This document shows positions 53,910 through 61,063 of a stretch of DNA of 64,000 bases, one piece after another. The stretch spans positions 15,644 through 79,643 of the forward strand of contig NZ_MJAJ01000009.1 in the NCBI RefSeq assembly GCF_001746365.1. The letters run 5' to 3'. The translations under genes and the position numbers were made by a program. Below the pieces are notes generated by a model that was given only the letters and a program-made list of their open reading frames with translations, ran no database searches and was not told the origin of the DNA. The stretch is from Streptomyces sp. LUP30 (GTDB lineage: Bacteria > Actinomycetota > Actinomycetes > Streptomycetales > Streptomycetaceae). Numbering within the stretch: position 1 is the first letter of the stretch; each line of letters begins with the position of its first letter.

Positions 53910-54992
53910 ATGCGCAAGTCATCGCTCCGCCGTGCCTGCGCGGCCCTCGCCGCCGTCTCCTCGCTCGCCCTCGCCGCCACCGCCTGCGGCGGCACCACCA
54001 AGGAGGACGTGAAGAACGAGAGCACCGGCGCGGCCGCCGCGGCCGGCAAGGCCGACCCGAACGCGGCCACCAAGAAGGGCCTGACCGTCGGCTTCCTGCC
54101 CAAGCAGGTCAACAACCCCTACTTCACCTCCGCCGACAAGGGCGGCGAGGGGGCCCTGAAGGAGCTGGGCTCCAGCTACAAGGAGGTCGGCCCGTCGAGT
54201 GCCACGGACACCTCCGGGCAGGTGTCGTACGTCAACACGCTCACCCAGCAGCAGGTCGACGGGATCGCCGTGTCCGCGCAGGACCCGGGCGCCCTGTGCA
54301 CCGCGCTCAAGCAGGCGATGAGCAACAAGATCAAGGTCGTCACCTACGACTCGGACACCAACCCCGGCTGCCGCAACGCCTTCGTCTCGCAGGCCTCCGC
54401 CGAGGACCTCGGCCGCACCGAGGTGCAGCTGCTCGCCGAGCAGATCGGCTACAAGGGCGAGATCGCGATCCTGTCGGCCGCGCAGACCGCGACGAACCAG
54501 AACGTCTGGATCGACTTCATGAAGAAGGAGCTGGCGGACCCGAAGTACAAGGACGTCAAGCTCGTCAAGGTCGCCTACGGCAACGACGACGCCCAGCAGT
54601 CCTTCCAGCAGACCCAGGGCCTGCTCCAGCAGTACCCGAACCTGAAGGGGATCATCTCCCCGACCACCGTCGGCATCAAGGCGGCCGCCCAGTACCTGTC
54701 GGGCTCCAAGTACAAGGGCAAGGTCAAGCTGACCGGCCTGGGCACCCCGAACGACATGCGCACCTACGTCAAGAACGGCACAGTCGAGGCCTTCGAGCTG
54801 TGGGACCCCTCGAAGCTCGGCGCGCTCGCCGCGCAGACCGCGGTGGCGCTGGTCTCGGGCCAGATCACCGGCGCGCAGGGCGAGACGTTCAAGGCCGGCG
54901 GCACCACGTACACCATCGGCAAGGACGGCGTGATCAGCCTCGGCAAGCCGACCGTGTTCGACGCCAAGAACATCGACCAGTTCAACTTCTAG
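53910..54992 (+). CDS. rhaS: Rhamnose ABC importer substrate-binding lipoprotein
   Basis: The 360-residue protein has a lipoprotein signal: basic start RKSSLRRAC, hydrophobic stretch, lipobox LAATAC with Cys at residue 26, then GG. The mature part is a Peripla_BP_4 fold (LTVGFLPKQVNNPYFTSADK, GIAVSAQDPGALCTALKQAM, KVVTYDSDTNPGCRNAFVSQ, KGIISPTTVGIKAAAQYLSG, LTGLGTPNDMRTYVKNGTVE). It matches the RhaS group of sugar-binding proteins. It is anchored outside the membrane and feeds the two permeases. Confidence 0.94.
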   Translation: MRKSSLRRACAALAAVSSLALAATACGGTTKEDVKNESTGAAAAAGKADPNAATKKGLTVGFLPKQVNNPYFTSADKGGEGALKELGSSYKEVGPSSATDTSGQVSYVNTLTQQQVDGIAVSAQDPGALCTALKQAMSNKIKVVTYDSDTNPGCRNAFVSQASAEDLGRTEVQLLAEQIGYKGEIAILSAAQTATNQNVWIDFMKKELADPKYKDVKLVKVAYGNDDAQQSFQQTQGLLQQYPNLKGIISPTTVGIKAAAQYLSGSKYKGKVKLTGLGTPNDMRTYVKNGTVEAFELWDPSKLGALAAQTAVALVSGQITGAQGETFKAGGTTYTIGKDGVISLGKPTVFDAKNIDQFNF

Positions 54993-55032
54993 TCACCCCT
55001 CGACCCGACCCCCCACCGAGGAGCGGTACTTC

Positions 55033-55353
55033 ATGCAGCGCGTCTGTTTCCTGCTCAAGGTCCGTCAGGACATGCTCGCCGAGTACCGCGAACGCCATGC
55101 CGCCGTGTGGCCGGAGATGCTCGAAGCTCTCTCGGCCACCGGCTGGCACAACTACTCGCTCTTCCTGAGGGACGACGGTCTGCTCGTCGGATACCTGGAG
55201 ACCGAGGACTTCGCGGCCGCCCGGGCCGCGATGGAGGCCACCGACGTCAACACCCGCTGGCAGGCGGAGATGGGCCCGTTCTTCGAGTCGCTCGACGGCG
55301 ACCGGCCCGACGAGGCCATGAGGCCGCTCACCGAGGTCTTCCACCTCGCCTGA
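55033..55353 (+). CDS. rhaM: L-rhamnose mutarotase
   Basis: The 106-residue protein is the standard RhaM/RhaU size. Conserved blocks are RVCFLLKVRQDMLAEYRERH, AVWPEMLEALSATGWHNYSL (catalytic His region) and NTRWQAEMGPFFE. It equilibrates alpha and beta anomers of L-rhamnose for the isomerase. It lies 40 bp after the binding-protein gene with GAGGAG as SD. Its presence is strong independent evidence that the importer and isomerase act on rhamnose. Confidence 0.96.
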   Translation: MQRVCFLLKVRQDMLAEYRERHAAVWPEMLEALSATGWHNYSLFLRDDGLLVGYLETEDFAAARAAMEATDVNTRWQAEMGPFFESLDGDRPDEAMRPLTEVFHLA

Positions 55354-55404
55354 CATCCGCACCCCTTGATTTCCCGCTCTCGCACGACAATGGAGTCCCC
55401 CGAG

Positions 55405-56829
55405 ATGAGACGACGCACCCTGCTGGCCGGCGCCCTCCTCAGCGCCGCGGCCACCTCCCTGCCGACCGCCGGCACCGCACGGGCCGCCGACCCCGGACCG
55501 TCGGTGACGAAGAAGGGCACCACGCAACTCGACGCGCAGGCCGTGTTCTTCGTGTCCTACGACGGACTCGTCAACAACAACTCGTTCCAGAAGAACGGGC
55601 TGTTGACCTACAAGGGCTACCAGTACGCCACCTGGTACACCGCCACCAGGAACGCGGTCGTCGCCCGCCGTGTCCTCGGCGGCACCACCTGGTCGACGGT
55701 CACCCTCGCGCACCAGCTCAAGACCAGCGACTCGCACAACGTCATCTCCATGGGCGTCTCCAAGGGCGACGGCCGCCTCCACCTGAACATGGACTCCCAC
55801 AGCGACGGCTTCTTCTACGTGAAGTCGGTCGCCGGACTTCTCGACAACCCGTCGACCACCGCCTGGACGTCCTCCGTCTTCGGCGCCGTCCAGACCACCC
55901 TCGACGGCCTGGCGCTCACCGGCCAGTTCACCTACCCGCAGTTCGTCGCAACCCCCGAGGGCAGGCTGCAGCTCAGCTACCGGGCCGGCATCTCCGGCAA
56001 CGGCCGCAACGCCCTCGCCGAGTACGACGGTTCGACCTGGACGAACCTCGGCGAATGGTCCAGCTCGACGGGGACGTACACCAGCGAGCACGGCTCCTCC
56101 ACCGCCCGGAACATGTACCTGCACGGCATCGACTACGACGTCGCCGGCAGACTGCACTCCCTCTTCACCTGGCGCGAGCAGAACGGGGCGGTGATGTGCT
56201 CCAGCGGCGGCATCACCAACCACGACACCGGTTACGTGTACTCCGACGACCGCGGCCGGACCTGGCGCAACGACGCGGGCGCCGTCGTCGGCGTCACGGG
56301 CGGCTCCGACAAGGTGGCCGTCACCGACGGCGGGCTCGTCGTGGACGCGCTCAACCCGGACCACTCCCTGATGAACCAGGAGAGCCAGGCCACCGACTCC
56401 GCGGGCCGGCCGCACGCGATCATCAGCTACGTCCCGGGCCGCTTCGGCCAGTGCACCACGAACTACGTCGCCGACCGCACCGCCAACGGCCGCGCCTTCC
56501 ACCTGCGCAAGAACGCCTCCGGCGGCTGGCAGAAGACGGAGATCCCGGTCGTCCTCGGCTCCAGCCAGCGCACGAAGCTGGTCCTGGACAAGTACGACAA
56601 CGCCTACGCGATCTTCCCCTTCGGCCGGATCGCCGGCGCTTCCAAGGCCTCCGGGCACACCGACTGGAGGGTGCTCTTCGACGGCAGCGGACTCAACGCG
56701 TTCGGCGAGGTCGTCATCGACGAGCTACGGGTCAGGGCCGACAACGTGCTGTCGTTCATGTACCAGGAGAAGTCGAGCGGTACGACCCCCTCGGCGCTCC
56801 ACGTCATCGACTTCGCGCTGCCCGCATGA
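55405..56829 (+). CDS. Secreted BNR_4-repeat protein, probable rhamnose-releasing enzyme
   Basis: The 474-residue protein has a Tat signal (MRRRTLLAGALLSAAATSLP, cut near ARA) and a seven-bladed propeller of the BNR_4 type (PF15892-like): QAVFFVSYDGLVNNNSFQKN, HNVISMGVSKGDGRLHLNMD, GQFTYPQFVATPEGRLQLSY, MYLHGIDYDVAGRLHSLFTW. The pair of histidines in SDSHN and NMDSH, 21 residues apart, resembles the catalytic pair of BNR_4 ulvan-type lyases. Members of this fold include L-rhamnosyl-(1,4)-glucuronate lyases (PL42) and hydrolases (GH145) acting on gum arabic. Its place at the end of the rhamnose transport operon suggests it supplies rhamnose. Start 55405 is preferred: GGAG lies 9 nt before it, whereas ATG 55390 has none. 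Confidence 0.8.
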   Translation: MRRRTLLAGALLSAAATSLPTAGTARAADPGPSVTKKGTTQLDAQAVFFVSYDGLVNNNSFQKNGLLTYKGYQYATWYTATRNAVVARRVLGGTTWSTVTLAHQLKTSDSHNVISMGVSKGDGRLHLNMDSHSDGFFYVKSVAGLLDNPSTTAWTSSVFGAVQTTLDGLALTGQFTYPQFVATPEGRLQLSYRAGISGNGRNALAEYDGSTWTNLGEWSSSTGTYTSEHGSSTARNMYLHGIDYDVAGRLHSLFTWREQNGAVMCSSGGITNHDTGYVYSDDRGRTWRNDAGAVVGVTGGSDKVAVTDGGLVVDALNPDHSLMNQESQATDSAGRPHAIISYVPGRFGQCTTNYVADRTANGRAFHLRKNASGGWQKTEIPVVLGSSQRTKLVLDKYDNAYAIFPFGRIAGASKASGHTDWRVLFDGSGLNAFGEVVIDELRVRADNVLSFMYQEKSSGTTPSALHVIDFALPA

Positions 56830-56920
56830 CCGGAGCACCGACTCGGACGGGAGCCCGACGGCATGGCGGTAATGTGAAGGCCGTCCCGCCGTGCCCCATT
56901 CACCTGGAGGTTCCCGCCTG

Positions 56921-57961
56921 ATGGCCCAGTCGGTGGGTATCAAGGACGTCGCCCGTGCCGCCGGAGTCTCCGTCGGCACGGTGTCCAACGTCATCAACCG
57001 CCCGGACACGGTCGCCACGGAGACCCGCGCCCGGGTGCTCTCGGCGATAGACCGACTCGGGTACGTCCGCAGCGAGTCCGCCCGGCAGTTGCGCGCGGGA
57101 CGCAGCCGGATCATGGGGCTGCTCGTCCTCGACATGGGCAACCCCTTCTTCGTCGACGTCGCCCGCGGCGCCGAGCGGGCCGCCCGGGACGCCGGTCTCG
57201 GCGTGATGGTCTGCAACAGCGCCGAGAGCGCGGGGGAGGAGGCCGAGTACCTGTCGCTCTTCGCCGAGCAGCGGGTGCGCGGTGTGCTGCTCACCCCGGC
57301 CGACGCCACCGGCCGCAACATCGAGTCCTTCCGCCGGCACGGCATTCCCTTCGTGCTCGTGGACCGGGTCTCGGAAGGCACGGCCGAGTGCTCGGTGTCG
57401 GTGGACGACGTGGCGGGCGGCGCGCTCGCCGTCCGGCATCTGATCGACGCCGGACATCGCTCCATCGCCTACGTCAGCGGCCCGCCCGGCTTCACCCAGG
57501 TCCGCGACCGCCGCACCGGCGCGCTGAACGCGCTGGCGGAGGCCGGTCTCGGCCCCGACAGTCTGCGCGAGTTGCCCACCGAGCGGCTCGACGTCGCCGC
57601 CGGACGCGACGCGGGCGCCCGGCTGCTCGGCCTCGCCGACCGCCCGACCGCCGTGTTCTGCGCCAACGACCTGCTCGCCCTCGGCGTCCTGCAGGCCATG
57701 TACGCGGCCGGCGTCGGAGTCCCCGACGACCTCGCCATCGTGGGCTACGACGACATCGAGTTCGCGGCCGCCGCGGCCGTCCCGCTCACCTCGGTGCGCC
57801 AGCCCGCCGTGACCATGGGCGCCCTGGCCGCCGAGATGCTGCTGGAGGAGACCGAGGAAGGCGGCTCGGGCGAGGGGGGCGGGAAGCGGGCTCACGAACA
57901 CCGCCGGGTGGTGCTCCAGCCGGAGCTGGTGGTGCGCAGGTCCAGCCTGTCCGCACGGTGA
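56921..57961 (+). CDS. LacI-family transcriptional regulator of the rhamnose locus
   Basis: The 346-residue LacI/GalR protein has HTH GIKDVARAAGVSVGTVSNVI with hinge helix SESARQLRAGRSR, then a periplasmic-binding-like core (LLVLDMGNPFFVDVARGAER, GVLLTPADATGRN, VLVDRVSEG, VFCANDLLALGVLQAM, LAIVGYDDIEFAAAAAVPLT). It is the only sugar regulator in the block and lies just downstream of the transport operon, so it probably represses both arms through the palindromes at 50025 and 50122 and releases in response to rhamnose or a derivative. An SD-like GGAGG lies 11 nt before the ATG. Confidence 0.93.
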   Translation: MAQSVGIKDVARAAGVSVGTVSNVINRPDTVATETRARVLSAIDRLGYVRSESARQLRAGRSRIMGLLVLDMGNPFFVDVARGAERAARDAGLGVMVCNSAESAGEEAEYLSLFAEQRVRGVLLTPADATGRNIESFRRHGIPFVLVDRVSEGTAECSVSVDDVAGGALAVRHLIDAGHRSIAYVSGPPGFTQVRDRRTGALNALAEAGLGPDSLRELPTERLDVAAGRDAGARLLGLADRPTAVFCANDLLALGVLQAMYAAGVGVPDDLAIVGYDDIEFAAAAAVPLTSVRQPAVTMGALAAEMLLEETEEGGSGEGGGKRAHEHRRVVLQPELVVRRSSLSAR

Positions 57962-57978
57962 GCGAATGACGGGCCGGC

Positions 57979-58023
57979 GTGCTGAACGCCCGTTCAGCAG
58001 CTTACTGAGCCGCCGTTCAGCAC
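57979..58023 (+). terminator. Alternative-fold hairpin region after the LacI gene
   Basis: GTGCTGAACG (57979-57988) can pair with CGTTCAGCAC at 58014-58023 (10 bp) or, through its inner 8 bases, with CGTTCAGC at 57991-57998. The two pairings exclude each other. It begins 18 bp after the stop and probably terminates the rha transcript. Confidence 0.6.
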
Positions 58024-58133
58024 CGGGCCGAGCGTCGGTTCCGCGCCGTTCATGATCCCCCGGGCTGGGACGCCGCCCGGACATGTGCTGAACTGGGCCG
58101 CGGTCCGCACACCGATCGTCCCGGGAGCCTTCG

Positions 58134-59435
58134 TTGTCCGTCAGCTACCGTCAGCCCGGCGTCGTCCTCACCGACCGCCGTTTCACCGTGCCCCTCGACC
58201 ACGCCGACCCCGCAGGGGAGACGATCGGGCTCTACGCCCGTGAGGTCGTCGCGAGCGACAAGGCGGACCAGGACCTGCCGTGGCTGCTCTACCTCCAGGG
58301 CGGGCCCGGCTTCGGCGCCCACCGGTTCGTCGGCAGGCCGTCCTGGCTCGGCCGCGCGCTGGAGGAGTACCGCGTCCTGCTCCTGGACCAGCGCGGCACC
58401 GGGCACTCCACCCCGGCCAACCGCCAGACGCTCCCGCTGCGCGGCGGTCCGGCCGAACAGGCCGCCTACCTCGCGCACTTCCGCGCCGACTCCATCGTCC
58501 GCGACTGCGAGCTGATCCGCCGCGAGGTCACCGGCGGCGCACCCTGGACGGTCCTCGGGCAGAGCTTCGGCGGCTTCTGCGCGGTCACGTACCTCTCCTT
58601 CGCCCCCGAGGGCCTGGCCGCGGCCCTGATCACCGGCGGGCTGCCCTCCCTGGACGCCCACGCGGACGACGTCTACCGCGCCGCCTACCCGCGCATGGAA
58701 CGCAAGACCGCCGCGCACTACGCCCGCTACCCGCAGGACGTCGAGCGCGCCCGCCGCATCGCGGAGCACCTTCTGCACCACGAGGTGTCCCTCCCGAACG
58801 GCTACCGGCTGACCGTCGAGGCGTTCCAGACGCTCGGCATCCTGCTCGGCGGCGGCGAGGGCAGCCACCGACTGCACCACCTCCTCGAAGAGGCGTTCGT
58901 GACCACCCCGCGGGGTCCTGAGCTGTCCGACGCCTTCCAGGAGGAGCTGCAGGGGCAGCTCTCCTTCGCGGGACACCCCCTCTACGCCCTCGTCCACGAG
59001 GCGATCTACGGGCAGGGCGCCCGCCCCACCGACTGGTCCGCCGAGCGGGTGCGCGCCGAGTTCCCGCAGTTCGACGCCGCCAAGACGCTCACCGGCGACG
59101 GCCCGCTCCCCCTCACCGGAGAAACGATCCACCCCTGGATGTTCGAGGCCGATCCCGCTCTGCGCCCGCTGCGCGAGACCGCCGAGCTCCTCGCCGCCCG
59201 CACCGACTGGCCGACGCTGTACGACCCCGCACGGCTGGCCGCCAACGAGGTGCCGGTCGCGGCCGCGATCTACCACGACGATCTGTACGTCGACACCGCC
59301 CACTCGCTGCGCACCGCGCGGGCGATCCGGGGGCTGCGCACCTGGGTCACCGACGAGTTCGAGCACGACGGCGTCCGGGCCGGCGGCCCCCGCGTCCTGG
59401 ACCGCCTGCTCGCCCTCGCCCGTGACGAGGTGTGA
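58134..59435 (+). CDS. Proline iminopeptidase (alpha/beta hydrolase, S33)
   Basis: The 433-residue protein has the S33 prolyl aminopeptidase blocks: oxyanion region LPWLLYLQGGPGFGAH, LLDQRGTGHSTPAN, the nucleophile elbow TVLGQSFGGFCAVTY (GQSFGG), VPVAAAIYHDDLYVDTAHSL for the acid region and TDEFEHDGVRAGG near the terminal histidine. It removes N-terminal proline from peptides. TTG at 58134 is the start: GGGAG lies at good spacing and no ATG or GTG is available nearby. It is followed 28 bp later by the PIG-L gene. Confidence 0.93.
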   Translation: MSVSYRQPGVVLTDRRFTVPLDHADPAGETIGLYAREVVASDKADQDLPWLLYLQGGPGFGAHRFVGRPSWLGRALEEYRVLLLDQRGTGHSTPANRQTLPLRGGPAEQAAYLAHFRADSIVRDCELIRREVTGGAPWTVLGQSFGGFCAVTYLSFAPEGLAAALITGGLPSLDAHADDVYRAAYPRMERKTAAHYARYPQDVERARRIAEHLLHHEVSLPNGYRLTVEAFQTLGILLGGGEGSHRLHHLLEEAFVTTPRGPELSDAFQEELQGQLSFAGHPLYALVHEAIYGQGARPTDWSAERVRAEFPQFDAAKTLTGDGPLPLTGETIHPWMFEADPALRPLRETAELLAARTDWPTLYDPARLAANEVPVAAAIYHDDLYVDTAHSLRTARAIRGLRTWVTDEFEHDGVRAGGPRVLDRLLALARDEV

Positions 59436-59463
59436 CGACGACGTCACCGGATAGTCTGCGGGC

Positions 59464-60207
59464 ATGACCGAGCCGACGACCCCCCAGCTCCAGCCCATGC
59501 CCGAGGACTGGCAGCGCGCCCTGGCCGTGGTGGCGCACCCGGACGACCTGGAGTACGGGTGCGCCGCGGCGATCGCCGCCTGGACCGACGCCGGCCGCAA
59601 GGTCGGCTATGTGCTGGCGACCCGCGGCGAGGCGGGCATCGACACCCTCGCCCCCGCCGAGTGCGGCCCGCTGCGCGAGCGGGAGCAGCGGGCGAGCGCG
59701 GCCGTGGTCGGCGTCTCGTCGGTCGAGTTCCTCGACCACCGCGACGGCGTCGTCGAGTACGGTCCCGCCCTGCGCCGGGACATCGCCGCCGCCATCCGCC
59801 GGCACCGTCCCGAACTCGTGATCACCCTGAACCACCGCGACACCTGGGGCGGGGTCGCCTGGAACACCCCCGACCACGTCGCCGTCGGCCGGGCCGTCCT
59901 CGACGCGGCCGGGGACGCCGGCAACCGCTGGATCTTCCCCGAACTCGTCGAGCAGGGCCTGCAGCCCTGGAACGGCGTGCGCTGGGTCGCCGTGGCCGGG
60001 TCCGCCACGCCCACCCACGCCGTGGACGCGTCCCCGGGACTGGAGCGTGCGGTGGCCTCGCTGCTGGAACACCGCGCCTACATCGAGGCGTTGACCGACG
60101 AGGCGCCGGAGGCCTACGCGAGGGGATTCCTGACCGGGACGGCGGCGTCGGTGGGGGAGAGGTTCGGCGGGCGGCCTGCCGTGGCGTTCGAGCTGTTCAA
60201 CAGGTAG
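59464..60207 (+). CDS. PIG-L family deacetylase (LmbE-like)
   Basis: The 247-residue protein has the zinc motif ALAVVAHPDDLEYGCAAAIA (AHPDDxE), GYVLATRGEAGIDTLAPAEC, REREQRASAAVVGVSSVEFL, LVITLNHRDTWGGVAWNTPD (with the second metal histidine in NTPDHVAVGRAV). Such enzymes remove acetyl groups from GlcNAc-inositol, bacillithiol or mycothiol precursors, or antibiotics. The Ins-GlcNAc deacetylase MshB is longer, so this is a different paralogue. It probably belongs to the same operon as the peptidase and the next gene (28- and 25-bp gaps). Confidence 0.9.
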   Translation: MTEPTTPQLQPMPEDWQRALAVVAHPDDLEYGCAAAIAAWTDAGRKVGYVLATRGEAGIDTLAPAECGPLREREQRASAAVVGVSSVEFLDHRDGVVEYGPALRRDIAAAIRRHRPELVITLNHRDTWGGVAWNTPDHVAVGRAVLDAAGDAGNRWIFPELVEQGLQPWNGVRWVAVAGSATPTHAVDASPGLERAVASLLEHRAYIEALTDEAPEAYARGFLTGTAASVGERFGGRPAVAFELFNR

Positions 60208-60232
60208 TCCGGCACGTCAGTAGGCTGGCGGC

Positions 60233-61063
60233 ATGCGAGACAAGACGGTGCAGCCGGCCGACCTGCGCGGCGACTGCGAGAACTGCTTCGGACTGTGCTG
60301 CGTGGCCCTGCCCTTCGCCCGCTCCGCGGACTTCGCGATCGACAAGCCCGCCGGCAAGGCGTGCCCGAACCTGGGCCCCGGCCACCGCTGCGGCATCCAC
60401 GCGAGGCTGCGGGAGTCCGGCTTCACCGGCTGCACGGTCTACGACTGCTTCGGCGCCGGGCAGAAGGTCTCCCAGGTCACCTTCGGCGGCCGGGACCGGG
60501 ACACGGCCCCGCGTGCGGAGGCCCGGCGCATGCTCGAGGTGTTCCCGGTGGTCCGCCAGCTCCACGAACTCCTCTGGTATCTCACCGAGGCGCTCGCCCT
60601 CCCCGCCGCCCGCCCGATCCACGGCGAGCTGCGGCGGCTCCTGGACCGCACCGACGAACTCACCCGGCTGTCCCCGGACGAGCTGGCCGCGCTCGACGTG
60701 CCCGCCCACCGCGGCGACGTCAACGTGCTGCTGCTGAGGACCAGCGAACTGGTCCGCTCCGGCATACCCGGGCGCAGGAAGGAGCGGCGGGGCGCCGACC
60801 TGATGGGCGCCCGGCTCAAGGGGGCCGATCTGCACGGCGCGAACCTGCGCGGCGCCTGTCTGATCGCCGCCGACCTCACCGGCGCGGACCTGCGCCGAGC
60901 GGACCTGATCGGCGCCGACCTGCGCGACACCGACCTGACGGACGCCGATCTGAGCGGCGCGTTCTTCCTGACCCAGCCGCAGCTGAACGCGGCTCGGGGG
61001 AGCGCGGGCACCCGCCTGCCGGAGTCAGTCGCCCGGCCCGCGCACTGGACAGCGCGGCGCTGA
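60233..61063 (+). CDS. Cysteine-cluster plus pentapeptide-repeat protein
   Basis: The 276-residue protein has an N-terminal Cys-rich region (LRGDCENCFGLCCVALPFAR, KACPNLGPGHRCGIHARLRE, GCTVYDCFGAG: nine cysteines in about 60 residues), which could bind iron-sulfur or zinc like YkgJ/CxxC proteins. A helical middle follows, and then about ten pentapeptide repeats of the A(D/N)LxG type (RGADLMGARLKGADLHGANL onward, residues about 185-245). Pentapeptide helices mimic DNA or mediate binding. I know of this architecture in streptomycetes but not of a proven function. The last 39 bp overlap the convergent P450 gene. Confidence 0.85.
   Translation: MRDKTVQPADLRGDCENCFGLCCVALPFARSADFAIDKPAGKACPNLGPGHRCGIHARLRESGFTGCTVYDCFGAGQKVSQVTFGGRDRDTAPRAEARRMLEVFPVVRQLHELLWYLTEALALPAARPIHGELRRLLDRTDELTRLSPDELAALDVPAHRGDVNVLLLRTSELVRSGIPGRRKERRGADLMGARLKGADLHGANLRGACLIAADLTGADLRRADLIGADLRDTDLTDADLSGAFFLTQPQLNAARGSAGTRLPESVARPAHWTARR

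Noticed and set aside
55390..56829. Sialidase annotation for the BNR protein
   Set aside because: It lacks an FRIP motif and Asp-box spacing. The BNR_4 pattern and the rhamnose operon fit a rhamnose-linked glycan enzyme better.
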